Positions 1 through 9,479 of a stretch of DNA of 64,000 nucleotides are shown here, in pieces. Location of the stretch: positions 1,974,501-2,038,500 of the forward strand of contig NZ_CP018154.1 of NCBI RefSeq assembly GCF_001889025.1. Direction: 5' to 3'. Each line of letters opens with the position of its first letter. The first letter of the stretch is position 1. The notes under the pieces were generated by a model. The model ran no database searches. It was not told the DNA's origin and worked only from the letters and a program-made list of their open reading frames with translations. Origin of the DNA: Sphingorhabdus lutea. Lineage in GTDB: Bacteria > Pseudomonadota > Alphaproteobacteria > Sphingomonadales > Sphingomonadaceae. Position numbers and translations under genes: made by a program.

Positions 1-110
1 ACATAAACAACATCGCCCAATTGCCCCTGTGCATAATCGGTAATACCAACGGTTGCAGATGTGCCGGAAACTTGGATCCATTCATGATCTTCGGAAAAAT
101 AACGTGACAT
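1..110 (-). CDS. gcvH: Glycine cleavage system H protein, partial (3' part off the window)
   Basis: Only the first 36 or so codons are present; the gene runs off the left edge. The reverse strand reads [12 protein letters not shown], followed by [15 protein letters not shown], which is the characteristic N-terminal half of GcvH. GcvH is the lipoyl carrier that shuttles the aminomethyl group between the P, T and L proteins. The lipoyl-lysine itself lies outside the window. An AGGAG ribosome site at 116-120 sits 5 nt before the ATG. The gene follows gcvT by 16 nt, so both are probably read from the riboswitch-controlled promoter. Confidence 0.9.
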   Translation of the reverse strand, partial: MSRYFSEDHEWIQVSGTSATVGITDYAQGQLGDVVY

Positions 111-126
111 AAAAACTCCTCTTAAC

Positions 127-1278
127 TTATTTTGAGACACCGCGCGGTGCACGGTGATAATTTTGGGGGACAAATGGCATTTTTGTAATGGTGGCGGGGA
201 TTTTCTTGCCCCGTTGTTCCAAAATAATTTCCTGGCCTTCAACGGCCAATTCGGTCGGCACATATGCCATGGCAATTGGCCGTCCCAATGATGGAGAAAA
301 ACCGCCACTGGTCACATTGCCAATTATAGCACCATTGCCATTGACAACAACCGCGCCCTCCCGAACGGGTTGGCGGCCATCAATAGACAATCCGACGCGT
401 TTTTTTACCGGCCCATTCTCTAACTCGTTCAGGATTTTTTCTGCGCCCGAAAACCCGCCCTCTTCACGCCTTTTTTTAGAAATGGCAAAGGACAGGTCCG
501 CTGATACTGGCAAAATTTCTGGGTTCATATCATGCCCATAAAGCGGCAATCCCGCCTCCAGCCGCAGCGAATCACGCGCACCAAGACCAATGGGTTTCAC
601 CTCGTCTAACGCGCATAAAGCATCCGCAAATTCCATCGCATGTTCCGCCGGAATGGAGATTTCAAACCCATCCTCGCCCGTATATCCCGAACGGCTAATC
701 CCCAACGCAACCCCATTCCACATAAAGGGCGCAGCATCCATAAAATATAAATCGGTCACCTGCGGCCAATCGGGCTGCAATGGCATTATCCCCAATTTTT
801 CAATGGCGGCGGCAGCCTTTGGCCCTTGTAATGCCAATAATGCTGCATCTGTCATATGATTTATCTTTATATCTTCGGGTAATTTTTTACGAAGATAGGC
901 AATATCACCATGTTTTACCGCGCCATTGACGACCATATAAAGATTATGGCCGGTGTTGGTGACCATTAAATCATCCAATATGCCGCCATCATTATTTAGC
1001 AATAATGAATAACGCATCTTTCCCGCCTTTAACGCGGAAATATCGCCCGGCAAAATTGCCTCCAACTTTGCGGCAACATCTGGCCCGCTTAATTGCAATT
1101 GCCCCATATGAGACACATCAAATAATCCGGCATTTTCACGCACCCATAAATGCTCTGCCATAATGCCTTCATATTGCACCGGCATGGAATATCCCGCAAA
1201 GGGGACCATGCGGCCGCCGCGCGCAATATGCCAATTATTTAACGGCAATAAACCTAAATTTTCTGTATTTTCATCCAT
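127..1278 (-). CDS. gcvT: Glycine cleavage system T protein (aminomethyltransferase)
   Basis: GcvT moves the methylene group of the H-protein-bound aminomethyl moiety to tetrahydrofolate and releases ammonia. The protein shows the family's N-terminal [16 protein letters not shown] stretch, [10 protein letters not shown], a central [13 protein letters not shown] and the [20 protein letters not shown] region. I chose the ATG at 1278 (M-D-E-N-T-E-N), giving 383 aa, because homologues begin shortly before the LPL-x-x-WH motif. In-frame ATGs at 1302 and 1332 would add residues that overlap the riboswitch expression platform. The start is therefore likely but not certain. The gene is the first of a gcvT-gcvH operon behind a tandem glycine riboswitch. 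Confidence 0.93.
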   Translation of the reverse strand: MDENTENLGLLPLNNWHIARGGRMVPFAGYSMPVQYEGIMAEHLWVRENAGLFDVSHMGQLQLSGPDVAAKLEAILPGDISALKAGKMRYSLLLNNDGGILDDLMVTNTGHNLYMVVNGAVKHGDIAYLRKKLPEDIKINHMTDAALLALQGPKAAAAIEKLGIMPLQPDWPQVTDLYFMDAAPFMWNGVALGISRSGYTGEDGFEISIPAEHAMEFADALCALDEVKPIGLGARDSLRLEAGLPLYGHDMNPEILPVSADLSFAISKKRREEGGFSGAEKILNELENGPVKKRVGLSIDGRQPVREGAVVVNGNGAIIGNVTSGGFSPSLGRPIAMAYVPTELAVEGQEIILEQRGKKIPATITKMPFVPQNYHRAPRGVSK

Positions 1279-1344
1279 CGTGACAAACCCCAAATGTGAC
1301 ATATCCCAAAAGTGCCTAAGCCAAATCAACATGATATGGCCGCA

Positions 1345-1523
1345 CCCCCTCTGTCACGGGACCTGAGAGTTTTCACGGCGGATAAATTCGCCGCTTACCC
1401 CTTCGGTGGTTAATGCAAAATGCATTAACTCTTTCCAGAGTTTTTCCCTAAAGCGGTCCCTGTTGCCTGAGAGTTTCCGGGGTGGTTGCTCCTTCGGCGG
1501 CGGCGTAAACCGCGCTCTCCCGC
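1345..1523 (-). ncRNA. Tandem glycine riboswitch
   Basis: On the minus strand two consecutive aptamer-like blocks are visible. The first opens with GGGAGAGCGCGG and contains CCGAAGGAGCAA and AACTCTCAGGCAACAGGGAC. After a short linker the second has CTGGAAAGAG, ACCACCGAAGGGGTAA and AACTCTCAGGT, ending near GACAGAGGGGG. The paired GGAGAG, CCGAAGG-GCAA and ACTCTCAGG-CAGGGAC elements are the hallmark of the gcvT glycine riboswitch. It lies just upstream of gcvT. In other bacteria such tandem elements usually switch on the glycine cleavage operon when glycine is high; that mode is inferred here. Confidence 0.93.
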
Positions 1524-1554
1524 TTTATGGCCGACTGTCTTTCGATAATCAGAA

Positions 1555-1583
1555 TTGATATTTGAATTGGCCCAGAGTGCCAA
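1555..1583 (-). promoter_or_regulatory. Putative sigma70-type promoter for the riboswitch-gcvT-gcvH unit
   Basis: Read on the minus strand, TTGGCA (1583-1578) and TATCAA (1560-1555) are separated by 17 nt. Transcription would begin about 30 nt before the first riboswitch aptamer. The -35 is a 5 of 6 match and the -10 a 4 of 6 match to consensus. The position is sensible but this is a by-eye call. Confidence 0.4.
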
Positions 1584-1617
1584 AAGAGTCAATGCGACTT
1601 TTCACATATCCACAATT

Positions 1618-2298
1618 TTATTTCGTTAATTTTTGCGACAGCGCCATGATAGACGCATTTTCGTGCACATGGCTGCCCCCGCCCTTTGCCATTAACAATG
1701 TCATCATCGCGCGTGCGACATCTTGCGCCCTTACCGAACGATATTTTGCCCATTTACCCTGTAATAAAATATCAAAAAGGGGCGATATCATCATCGCCAT
1801 TTTCTCAAGCGGCCTCGAATCATTTTCCCGCCGTCCGCGCAACAGGCCGGGCCGGATAATATCCAACCGTGCAAAATTCATCGCCCTAATTTTTTTATCG
1901 ACCATGCCCTTTGTTTGAAGATAAAAATTCTTCGCCTCTGCATTTGCCTGCGCCGATGATATTAAAATCACATGCTCCACCCCTGCATTCTTGGCCGCAG
2001 AAATGACCGACAAAATTAAATCATGGTCTATTTTAAAAAATTCTTCATTACTGCCCGCCTTTTTACGTGTCGTGCCAAGACAACAGACAAGCTGTTTTGC
2101 GCCGCTATTCATAATATATTGCGGCCAATTTTCCGGGCTTGCCTGATGATGTATCATACCCACAGCTAGGGGGTGGGCGCGTGATCGGCCAATGCTGGCC
2201 GTGCTTAACCCCATATTTTCCTGATCCAATATTTTTAACAATTCCGACCCAACCAAACCAGTTGCACCGAAAATAAGAATTGGTCTTTGTTCCATCAT
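1618..2298 (-). CDS. NAD(P)-binding Rossmann-fold protein (SDR/HTATIP2-like)
   Basis: The N-terminus carries the dinucleotide-binding motif ILIFGATGLVGSELL (GxxGxxG). Further on are VCCLGTTRKKAGS, VEHVILISSAQA, a K in the TKG context and RPGLLRGRRE. This layout matches atypical short-chain dehydrogenase proteins related to oxidoreductase HTATIP2 and NAD-dependent epimerases. The substrate cannot be told. The start is put at the ATG at 2298 (M-M-E-Q-R-P), 10 nt after the dgt stop. An in-frame upstream extension would overlap dgt and has no better ribosome site. The product is about 226 aa. It probably shares a transcript with dgt. Confidence 0.75.
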   Translation of the reverse strand: MMEQRPILIFGATGLVGSELLKILDQENMGLSTASIGRSRAHPLAVGMIHHQASPENWPQYIMNSGAKQLVCCLGTTRKKAGSNEEFFKIDHDLILSVISAAKNAGVEHVILISSAQANAEAKNFYLQTKGMVDKKIRAMNFARLDIIRPGLLRGRRENDSRPLEKMAMMISPLFDILLQGKWAKYRSVRAQDVARAMMTLLMAKGGGSHVHENASIMALSQKLTK

Positions 2299-2308
2299 AA
2301 TGCCGATA

Positions 2309-3460
2309 TCATATTGCCATGATTTTTTCATGATATTTTTGGGCATATCTATCTGTCATTCCCGCCAAAAAATCGGCAATATGGCGCTGCCTATCTGGTG
2401 ATTGCGAAGGCAATCGGGCATACCAATCATTGGGTAATAGCGCGGGATTGGCCAATAATTTGTCCATTATATTGGAAATAATAATCGCCGCTTTTTCCGC
2501 CGCCGCCAATTGTTGCGGGTGATGATATAAACGCCGGTACATAAATTTCTTTAATGCGCGTTCATTTTCCTTCATTTCAGGAGAGAAAGTAACAATTTGA
2601 ACGCCGCATTGCCGCACATCATCCAATGATGAAATATTATATCTCTCAATATTTTGCCTTGTCGTCAAAATAACATCATTAACCATCGCACCAATTTGTT
2701 CACGAATAAATTCTGCGATCAATTTATCCTTTGCCGCATGGGGATATTTTGCGGCCAATATATTCCACCTTGCCTCCACAAATGGCAATTCGAACAAATC
2801 TTCTATTTCCAATAAACCTGCACGAATTCCATCGTCAATATCATGATTATCATAGGCAATGTCATCGGCAATGGCCGCTACCTGCGCCTCCAATGATGGC
2901 CATTGGTCCAAATGAAAATCAAATTTCTTATTGGCCTGTTCCAATGCCCAGCTTGGCCGCTTTATTGGGCCATTATGCTTGGTCAGCCCTTCCAATAATT
3001 CCCAACTTAAATTTAGCCCCTGCCATTCAATATAGGGGCTGTCCAATATCATCAATGTTCGGATGGTTTGCGCATTATGGTCAAATCCGCCATATTTTTC
3101 CATTGATTTTTGCAGCGCATCTTCACCCGCATGACCAAAGGGGGGATGGCCAATATCATGCGCCAGACATAGCGCCTCGGTCAAATCTTCATCCAAGCCT
3201 AATATACGCGCGATGGTTCGGCCAATTTGCGCGACTTCCAAACTATGGGTTAATCGAACGCGATAATGATCGCCGCCCGGCGCGACAAAAACCTGTGTCT
3301 TATGGCCCAACCGCCGAAAACTTATCGAATGGATAATCCGGTCTCGATCGCGCTGAAAAATATTTCGCGGCCCTCTATTTCTATCATCGCCCTCATGCAC
3401 CAAACGCCCTTTGCTATATTCGGCATTGCTGGCATAGGCTGCCCTGTTCATTTGTGACAT
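2309..3460 (-). CDS. dgt: Deoxyguanosinetriphosphate triphosphohydrolase-like protein (HD domain)
   Basis: This 383 aa protein has the HD phosphohydrolase signature of the dGTPase family. RRLGHKTQVF is followed by the first metal-ligand His in RLTHSLEVAQIGR. The HD pair lies in LAHDIGHPPFGHAGE, and a later Asp is in AIADDIAYDNHDIDDG. Relatives hydrolyse dNTPs to deoxynucleosides and triphosphate and so limit dNTP pools; the actual substrate range here is unknown. It begins with M-S-Q-M-N-R, 14 nt after the TPR-SPOR gene, with which it probably shares a transcript. Length is normal for the short alphaproteobacterial dGTPase-like subgroup. Confidence 0.9.
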   Translation of the reverse strand: MSQMNRAAYASNAEYSKGRLVHEGDDRNRGPRNIFQRDRDRIIHSISFRRLGHKTQVFVAPGGDHYRVRLTHSLEVAQIGRTIARILGLDEDLTEALCLAHDIGHPPFGHAGEDALQKSMEKYGGFDHNAQTIRTLMILDSPYIEWQGLNLSWELLEGLTKHNGPIKRPSWALEQANKKFDFHLDQWPSLEAQVAAIADDIAYDNHDIDDGIRAGLLEIEDLFELPFVEARWNILAAKYPHAAKDKLIAEFIREQIGAMVNDVILTTRQNIERYNISSLDDVRQCGVQIVTFSPEMKENERALKKFMYRRLYHHPQQLAAAEKAAIIISNIMDKLLANPALLPNDWYARLPSQSPDRQRHIADFLAGMTDRYAQKYHEKIMAI

Positions 3461-3474
3461 AATTTTTTTACCGA

Positions 3475-5430
3475 TTATTTAATGGGGTCAACCACGACGC
3501 CGTCTTCGCTCATCCAAACAAAGCTGTCGCCGCCGGCTTTGCGATATTCCGCATCCCATTTTTTGGCGTCCGCAGCATTGTCAAATGGCCCGACCACCAA
3601 TCGATTGGTTTTGCCCCATGCGGAAACTGCGCCGCTTCTTCCTTTAAATAATTTTTCATATTTTTTGGTCAAACGGCGAAAATCAAAACCCAATGCCTTT
3701 TCATCGCTGCCCGTTGCCACCTGCACCCATGCCCGCGCAGGATGAACAGGTTTTTTCTTTTCTGCGGGCTTTGACTTTTCCTTTTCAATCTTTTTTTCAT
3801 CGACCTTTTTCGGCTCTGGCGGTGCAGCTTTGGCCGGTGTGATGGTCGCCAAATTCACCGCAACAACCGCCGATTTTTTTTCACTTTCCGGAATTTCAAT
3901 GGAATTAACCAACGCGCCCAAATCAAATCCGCCAATTTCCTTTTCACCATTATTTGCATTTTGCGGCGCAGCAACAGGCATGTCAGATGTTGGCACTGAA
4001 GATGCGGGCAAAGTAGCGCTGGTTACTGTTGCGGCTGGTAAGGTGGCGGCGGGTAAAGCGGGGTTCGACGTTTCTATTTTCTGCGCTATATTCAGGTCTT
4101 TTATTTCTGGTTTAATCACCGATTTAATTTCTGCGCCTTCATTCAAGACACGCACTGGCGGAGAAATTGCGGGCAATTCCGCCGTACCTTGTGTATCACT
4201 ATTTTGTTTTATTACTGCTGAAAATGCCGGCTTCACCTCATTTGCCGGAGATACTGCAATGGATGGCGCGGCGGGTGTATTTGCAATTGCAGCGGGCGTT
4301 TGTTTTTCAATTGTCGCAACATTTACCATGGCATTACCTGCGGCATCTTCCTGCCGTGTAATTTTAATGGCGGGCCGCACATTTGCTGGCTCTGGTAATT
4401 GAGCAATGGCGATTTTTTGCGTTTCAGTTTTTTTCTTTTCCCTTGGCGGCTTTGGCACATAATTACGTGCGCTATCACGCGCGTTTTGCTTGCGCCTTAA
4501 TGATCGCGAATTTGCCGCATCGTCATCTATGGCGGCGATTTTTGTGTCATTTTGCGCTGGCTTCTCACCCAATGGCGTGCCGGATGGAATCAACCTGCCC
4601 CCACTGCCATTCGCGCCAATGGGGCCACTATTTACCGTCTGTGTGCTGGCGGCAATTTTAACCGCGTCACTATCACGCCCAATGGAAATAGCGGGAAAAT
4701 GCCCCATATGCATTGCCGCTGCCTTTTGCGCGGGGGTTAATCGCGCCATGCTTTTCAAATATGGCCTGAATCTCTCGGCAATGGCGGGCTGCATAAAACC
4801 TTGCACCACTTTGAACGCCTCTTTTTCATCGCCATCAGCGGCCAATATCAATGCACGGGCGCGCCATGCCTCTGGCACTTGGCGGTCCAATAATGGGTTT
4901 AACATGGACGACGCATCGGCCTGACGCCCTGAAAGCGCCAGCGATATGGCATGGCGGATAATCAAATTATCGCTATTCACAGCCGTTGCAGCAAGTTGAT
5001 AATCACGCTGCGCCTGTCCAAAATTACCCAATAAATCAAATGCAAGGCCCCGTTCCATGGCAATGGACCGTTCGGTCACGCCCAATTTCACCGCATCATC
5101 AAAATATTTCAGCGCGGTAAAAGGGTCTTCATTTTGGATATAGGATGTGCCCAATCCCGCCTTTATCCGGCCATTGGCGGGCTGCACTGCCTCTGCGCGC
5201 AGGAAAAACAACCTTGCCGCCTCTACATCGCCCAATAATAATGACGCATTGCCCGCGTCAATTAACGCATCGGCATCCATCGCATCGCGCCCAATCCGGC
5301 GCATGGCATTTTGCAATTCAATCGAACCGGGCAGCTCATTAACCTGATCCTGCATGGCAAAGGCCGGCGTCATTTGGCTATAGGACGCCCCCACCAAAGC
5401 ACATGATAAAAGCAGCAATTTAACCCGCAT
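3475..5430 (-). CDS. Periplasmic TPR and SPOR-domain protein
   Basis: A 651 aa exported protein. Residues 1-25 form a signal peptide (MRVKLLLLSCALVGA, ending around AFA). Residues of roughly 45-240 contain TPR-like helical repeats (LIDAGNASLLLGDVEAARLFFLRAE, ALKYFDDAVKLG and similar). A long low-complexity Ala/Pro/Lys linker follows, and the last 80 or so residues form a SPOR domain (WVQVATGS, then LVVGPFDNAADAKKW). SPOR domains bind denuded septal glycan strands, so a role at the division septum or in envelope maintenance is likely. It lies directly downstream of ftsZ on the same strand but is separated by a hairpin terminator, so it may have its own promoter. I do not recognise a named orthologue. 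Confidence 0.8.
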   Translation of the reverse strand: MRVKLLLLSCALVGASYSQMTPAFAMQDQVNELPGSIELQNAMRRIGRDAMDADALIDAGNASLLLGDVEAARLFFLRAEAVQPANGRIKAGLGTSYIQNEDPFTALKYFDDAVKLGVTERSIAMERGLAFDLLGNFGQAQRDYQLAATAVNSDNLIIRHAISLALSGRQADASSMLNPLLDRQVPEAWRARALILAADGDEKEAFKVVQGFMQPAIAERFRPYLKSMARLTPAQKAAAMHMGHFPAISIGRDSDAVKIAASTQTVNSGPIGANGSGGRLIPSGTPLGEKPAQNDTKIAAIDDDAANSRSLRRKQNARDSARNYVPKPPREKKKTETQKIAIAQLPEPANVRPAIKITRQEDAAGNAMVNVATIEKQTPAAIANTPAAPSIAVSPANEVKPAFSAVIKQNSDTQGTAELPAISPPVRVLNEGAEIKSVIKPEIKDLNIAQKIETSNPALPAATLPAATVTSATLPASSVPTSDMPVAAPQNANNGEKEIGGFDLGALVNSIEIPESEKKSAVVAVNLATITPAKAAPPEPKKVDEKKIEKEKSKPAEKKKPVHPARAWVQVATGSDEKALGFDFRRLTKKYEKLFKGRSGAVSAWGKTNRLVVGPFDNAADAKKWDAEYRKAGGDSFVWMSEDGVVVDPIK

Positions 5431-5570
5431 ATATAAACCCTAATCCTGATAATAAATTATGCGGCGACTATTTGGGCCACATCATCCCATATTAAATATA
5501 GCCTATCATATTTATTCCAAGATAAGTTATAATTTTCGCGGGCAAAATGTGCCAAAAGCCAGTTAAGTGG

Positions 5571-5610
5571 CGCCAAAATAAATATGGCGGCCAATTTATG
5601 ACCGCCATAT
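5571..5610 (-). terminator. Probable rho-independent terminator after ftsZ
   Basis: A 9-bp perfect stem (ATATGGCGG at 5582-5590, CCGCCATAT at 5602-5610) begins 29 nt past the ftsZ stop. On the minus strand it is followed by a T-rich stretch, ATTTATTTTGG. This closes the division-cluster transcript ahead of the TPR-SPOR gene. Confidence 0.65.
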
Positions 5611-5638
5611 CCGTTATATCATGATTATTTTGACCAGG

Positions 5639-7102
5639 TTAATTACCCTGTCTGTTCAAAAAGCGGGGAATATTTGGTCCATCGCCACCATCATCATTAT
5701 CATCGCGTGACGAACCTAGCCCCTTGGAAAGATTTGACATGCGTTCAAACAATGTGCCGCCGCCCGTTGCAATGCGCGGCGCGGGGGATTCGGGTTGTTT
5801 TGGCGCTTCCTCAATTTCTTCGGCAACGCTATTTTCGCTGCCCAATTCTAACATATCGCCATCATCATGCGATTGTTGATCTGCAGTGTGAGAAGATGCC
5901 TTGTTATCCTCAAAAGGATCAGACAATGTCATCACTTCTTCTTTAACAGGTTCTTCAGACATTGGCGCACTTAATTCCATTGGTGCTTCTTGTGGTTTTT
6001 CAGCATCAACCTCTGGCGCAATTGGCGCGGCAGTTTCTTCTTGTTGGAAAGAAAATGACGCCTTTGGCTGCGGCGTTACCGGCGCAGATGCCTTTGCAAA
6101 TGTCATGGGACGCTGGCTGGCCGCATTTGCGCCCATATCCGCATCAATACCTGTGGCAACAACCGACACGCGGATTTTGCCATTCAAATCATTGTTAAAT
6201 GCCGAACCCCAAATAATATTGGCATCAGGATCAACCAATTCACGAATATGGTTTGCGGCCTCATCCACCTCCATCAGGCGCATATCTTCACCGCCGGTTA
6301 TGGAAACAATAACTCCCTTTGCACCTTGCATCGACACGCCGTCAAGCAAGGGGTTGGCAATTGCTTTTTCCGCAGCTTCTAATGCGCGGCCATCGCCCTC
6401 TGCCTCACCCGTGCCCATCATCGCCTTGCCCATTTCGTGCATCACACTACGCACATCGGCAAAGTCTAGGTTGATAAGGCCCGGCATTATCATCAAATCG
6501 GTAATGCCGCGTACGCCCTGTTGCAAAACCTCATCAGCAAGCAGAAATGCCTCTTTAAAGGTGGTGTTTGGATTGGCGACTAAAAACAGATTTTGATTTG
6601 GAATGACGATTAAGGTATCGACATGCTTTTGCAATTCTTCAATACCGCTATCGGCCGATTTCATCCGGCGCGAACCTTCAAACATAAATGGCTTGGTTAC
6701 CACGCCGACCGTCAAAATATTCATTTCGCGGGCCGCCTGCGCAATAACAGGCGCCGCGCCTGTACCGGTGCCGCCACCCATGCCCGCGGCGATAAAGCAC
6801 ATATGCGATCCCTCAATCGCTTTTTTAACCTGCTCAATTGTTTCCTCGGCGGCTGCACGGCCAACCTCTGGCCGTGAACCTGCACCCAATCCTTGGGTAA
6901 TATCTGGCCCCAATTGGATGCGATGTTCCGCAGGGGAGGAATTTAATGCCTGCGCATCGGTATTGGCAACCATGAAATCAACGCCCTCTACATTGGCGTT
7001 AATCATATTTGCAATCGCATTGCCGCCTGCGCCGCCAACGCCGATAACGGCGATTTTTGGACGAAGCTCATCAACTGCTGGTGGTCCAATATTGATGCTC
7101 AT
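5639..7102 (-). CDS. ftsZ: Cell division protein FtsZ
   Basis: The tubulin-like GTPase that forms the cytokinetic ring. The N-terminal part has the nucleotide-binding loop GVGGAGGNA (21-29) and the tubulin signature GGGTGTG (109-115). [10 protein letters not shown] and the T7-loop region [11 protein letters not shown] follow. After the globular domain there is an acidic, Pro-rich linker of about 150 residues. The protein ends with the conserved tail [10 protein letters not shown], which contacts FtsA. At 487 aa it is longer than E. coli FtsZ because of that linker, as is usual in alphaproteobacteria. Unlike the tightly packed genes upstream, ftsZ is separated from ftsA by 158 nt, leaving room for a promoter of its own. 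Confidence 0.98.
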   Translation of the reverse strand: MSINIGPPAVDELRPKIAVIGVGGAGGNAIANMINANVEGVDFMVANTDAQALNSSPAEHRIQLGPDITQGLGAGSRPEVGRAAAEETIEQVKKAIEGSHMCFIAAGMGGGTGTGAAPVIAQAAREMNILTVGVVTKPFMFEGSRRMKSADSGIEELQKHVDTLIVIPNQNLFLVANPNTTFKEAFLLADEVLQQGVRGITDLMIMPGLINLDFADVRSVMHEMGKAMMGTGEAEGDGRALEAAEKAIANPLLDGVSMQGAKGVIVSITGGEDMRLMEVDEAANHIRELVDPDANIIWGSAFNNDLNGKIRVSVVATGIDADMGANAASQRPMTFAKASAPVTPQPKASFSFQQEETAAPIAPEVDAEKPQEAPMELSAPMSEEPVKEEVMTLSDPFEDNKASSHTADQQSHDDGDMLELGSENSVAEEIEEAPKQPESPAPRIATGGGTLFERMSNLSKGLGSSRDDNDDGGDGPNIPRFLNRQGN

Positions 7103-7218
7103 CTTTACTACCCCTTTAACCTTAATAAATTTCCAAATGAAATGAGAATAATATGCTCACGTCCAAATGAATATAATTTTTTAATATACTAGAAACATGC
7201 CATAGACAATTTTTACAG

Positions 7219-7224
7219 ATTATA
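7219..7224 (-). promoter_or_regulatory. Possible -10 element of an ftsZ promoter
   Basis: A perfect TATAAT on the minus strand lies 117 nt before the ftsZ start, inside the AT-rich ftsA-ftsZ gap. No convincing -35 is seen at 16-18 nt, so this is a weak call. FtsZ genes commonly have extra promoters in this position. Confidence 0.3.
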
Positions 7225-7260
7225 AAGCATAAATGACATATTTACGCAGTAAAAACTCTA

Positions 7261-8520
7261 TCAATAATTTTCCTTAATCACCGATATAATTTTTTGAAAT
7301 AATGATTTTGGCGCCGAACCCATGCCTGTTTGTTCGGCATAATCAATCATCCCCATATCCTTTTGATCCAAAAAGGCAAATTGCACCATTCCGGCCAAGG
7401 TGGCATAGGCTGGGCCATGATGCGCATCGGGCAGGCCGCTAAAATATTCTGGTTTGCCAATACGGACATTTATGCCCAAAGAGGATTGAAAATAATCGGC
7501 CAATCCTGTCAAATTGGCACAGCCCCCTGTCACGACAACCAATTTTACCTGTCCATGCTCCTTCATCATATCTCGAATGGTGGCGGCAACTTCGCGTGAA
7601 ATATTGTCCAATTTTTCACAAATTGCGGTATTTAATTGCGCCCGGGTAATTGATTGCACATTGGAATGGCTTGTCCCTTCCTGTTTATCCAATTCGATTA
7701 TATCTTGATTATCCCTTGGGCTTTGCTGGGCCGACCCGTAAAAACATTTAATCCGCTCTGCATGGCCGCGCCTTATCCCAAAACTGGACGCCACATGATC
7801 GGTAATATCATTGCCGCCCACCGAAATGCTTTTCAAATCGGTCAACATTGAATTTTTGAACAGCGAAATATTGGTTATTTCCGCGCCCATATCGATTAAG
7901 ATACAGCCCAATTCCTTTTCTTCATCGCCCAAAACGGAAATTCCCGCCATTAAAGTGGACGCAGCGATAAAAGTTGGCTGTAAATGCGCGGCACGAACCG
8001 CATTATCAATATTACGATATGGCGATGGGTCGGCCATAATCATGTGCACATCCACGCCCATCATATCGGCATGCAGGCCAAGGGGCAATTGCACCCCCTT
8101 CACGCCATCAATGCGATATTTGCTTGCCTGTGCATGCAATATCATCTTGCCGCCCGTGTCAAATCCCTCTCGCCCCGCCGCGATTAAATCATCTATATCA
8201 TGTTGCTCGACACGATTGCCGCCAAGCTCCAACTCCACCGATGCAATTGAACATTCCAACCCACCAGCGGTAATGCTGACCGCGATTTCATCAATATTAA
8301 TAGCTGCAATACGTTCTGCCTGCTCAACCGTGTTGCGAATGACCACTTCGGCCTGTTCAATATCGGCAATATTTCCGCGCGTCACACCGCGACTTTCGCG
8401 CAGCCCCGTGCCCAGAACGATAATGCTGCCATCTTCGCGTCGACCGGCAATCATTGAACATATTTTGGAACTGCCAATGTCCAATGCTGCAATAATTTTT
8501 TCAACTTTTTCCGCGCTCAT
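7261..8520 (-). CDS. ftsA: Cell division protein FtsA
   Basis: The actin-like ATPase that tethers FtsZ to the inner membrane. The phosphate-1 motif is seen as ALDIGSSKI (12-20), the second phosphate region as LIDMGAEITNISLF, and the adenosine motif as VVVTGGCANLTGL. The inserted 1C domain lies between. The C-terminus is an amphipathic helix (LFQKIISVIKENY) of the membrane-targeting type. The length of 419 aa is normal. Its ATG overlaps the ftsQ stop in an ATGA, so translation is probably coupled. Confidence 0.97.
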   Translation of the reverse strand: MSAEKVEKIIAALDIGSSKICSMIAGRREDGSIIVLGTGLRESRGVTRGNIADIEQAEVVIRNTVEQAERIAAINIDEIAVSITAGGLECSIASVELELGGNRVEQHDIDDLIAAGREGFDTGGKMILHAQASKYRIDGVKGVQLPLGLHADMMGVDVHMIMADPSPYRNIDNAVRAAHLQPTFIAASTLMAGISVLGDEEKELGCILIDMGAEITNISLFKNSMLTDLKSISVGGNDITDHVASSFGIRRGHAERIKCFYGSAQQSPRDNQDIIELDKQEGTSHSNVQSITRAQLNTAICEKLDNISREVAATIRDMMKEHGQVKLVVVTGGCANLTGLADYFQSSLGINVRIGKPEYFSGLPDAHHGPAYATLAGMVQFAFLDQKDMGMIDYAEQTGMGSAPKSLFQKIISVIKENY

Positions 8521-9479
8521 ACTCCATCTTCCTCTGAGGTTGCTGGCATAGCGGGTTTTTCACTATTATCATCACTATCATCCGTTTTTTTATCATCGGA
8601 TTCATTTTTATCCTGGGCCGTTTTTACCCGAAAATAGGCCCGGTCCGGATCGCGCATGTCAAACCGCAATGTGCCGCGCCCCAATAAACGATTTACCCCG
8701 TCCATACGGGCAAATTTAACAAAGGCTGTTTCGGCCTGTTCCTTGCCCTCTGGAAGGGCCAAAACTTCACCTGTCTTAAATTCAATATCCCATCGCCTAT
8801 TGCCAATCCAATTGGCCGCCACAATTTCCGGACGCAGCGAGCTTACCTTTTCAAGCAGCGCATTTAACGACCCAACCTGTTGGTTCGCGCCATTGCCCAA
8901 AATTAAAATCAGCGCATCATTGCCAGAAATTTCAACATCTTTTAAGATAACACCTTCGCTGTCGACCAAGGCGATATCACCATTTATTTTCCACCGCGCC
9001 ACCGGTTCACGTTCCACAATGTCAACCACCAATGAATCGGGCAAACGGCGCGACACCCGCACTTCCTTTACCCAGCCATAGGTCAATAAATCGCGCCTTA
9101 TCCGTTCCACATCAACCAAAGGCATGGCGCGGTTTTCCTCTGCCAAGACAAGATCATAGACCCTAATTTGGTCAACACGGTTCATGCCATTAACTTCCAC
9201 TCTTTTTACTTCAAAACCCGCGCGTTTTGACATGTCGACATAATGATCAAATATCATTTGCGGCACACCCATTGCACGGCCAAATAAAAATAGGGCAAGC
9301 AAAATAAACGCCACAATCGCGGCGGTAATTATTTTACGAAGATGTTGAGAGCTTATCGGTATATTGGCAATGAAACGGTCAAAATTTGATATTTTTTTGA
9401 CACGTTTTTTGCGCGGCGCGGCCCTGCTTTTTGGGTCTGCCTTATTTTTTTGACCACGTTTGATGCTGGCCCTGCTCAC
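8517..9479 (-). CDS. ftsQ: Cell division protein FtsQ
   Basis: A bitopic division protein linking the cytoplasmic ring to FtsL and the septal synthases. It has a long basic cytoplasmic tail (1-45, many K/R), one membrane segment at about 49-70, a POTRA domain beginning with VKRVEVNGMNRVDQIRVYDLV, and a beta domain to about residue 275. The last 35 residues are acidic and Ser/Asp-rich. It starts with GTG at 9479, where GTGA overlaps the ddl stop. The product is 320 aa. Confidence 0.93.
   Translation of the reverse strand: MSRASIKRGQKNKADPKSRAAPRKKRVKKISNFDRFIANIPISSQHLRKIITAAIVAFILLALFLFGRAMGVPQMIFDHYVDMSKRAGFEVKRVEVNGMNRVDQIRVYDLVLAEENRAMPLVDVERIRRDLLTYGWVKEVRVSRRLPDSLVVDIVEREPVARWKINGDIALVDSEGVILKDVEISGNDALILILGNGANQQVGSLNALLEKVSSLRPEIVAANWIGNRRWDIEFKTGEVLALPEGKEQAETAFVKFARMDGVNRLLGRGTLRFDMRDPDRAYFRVKTAQDKNESDDKKTDDSDDNSEKPAMPATSEEDGV

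Noticed and set aside
2731..3336. Plus-strand frame (201 aa) opposite dgt
   Set aside because: Unusual composition rich in Pro, His and Arg, and antisense to a clear dGTPase-like gene.
5901..6596. Open frame opposite ftsZ (231 aa)
   Set aside because: Antisense shadow of a well-identified ftsZ.
7811..8551. Long open frame on the plus strand opposite ftsA (246 aa)
   Set aside because: It mirrors the codon bias of ftsA and has no homology-like motifs or ribosome site; ftsA on the other strand is certain.
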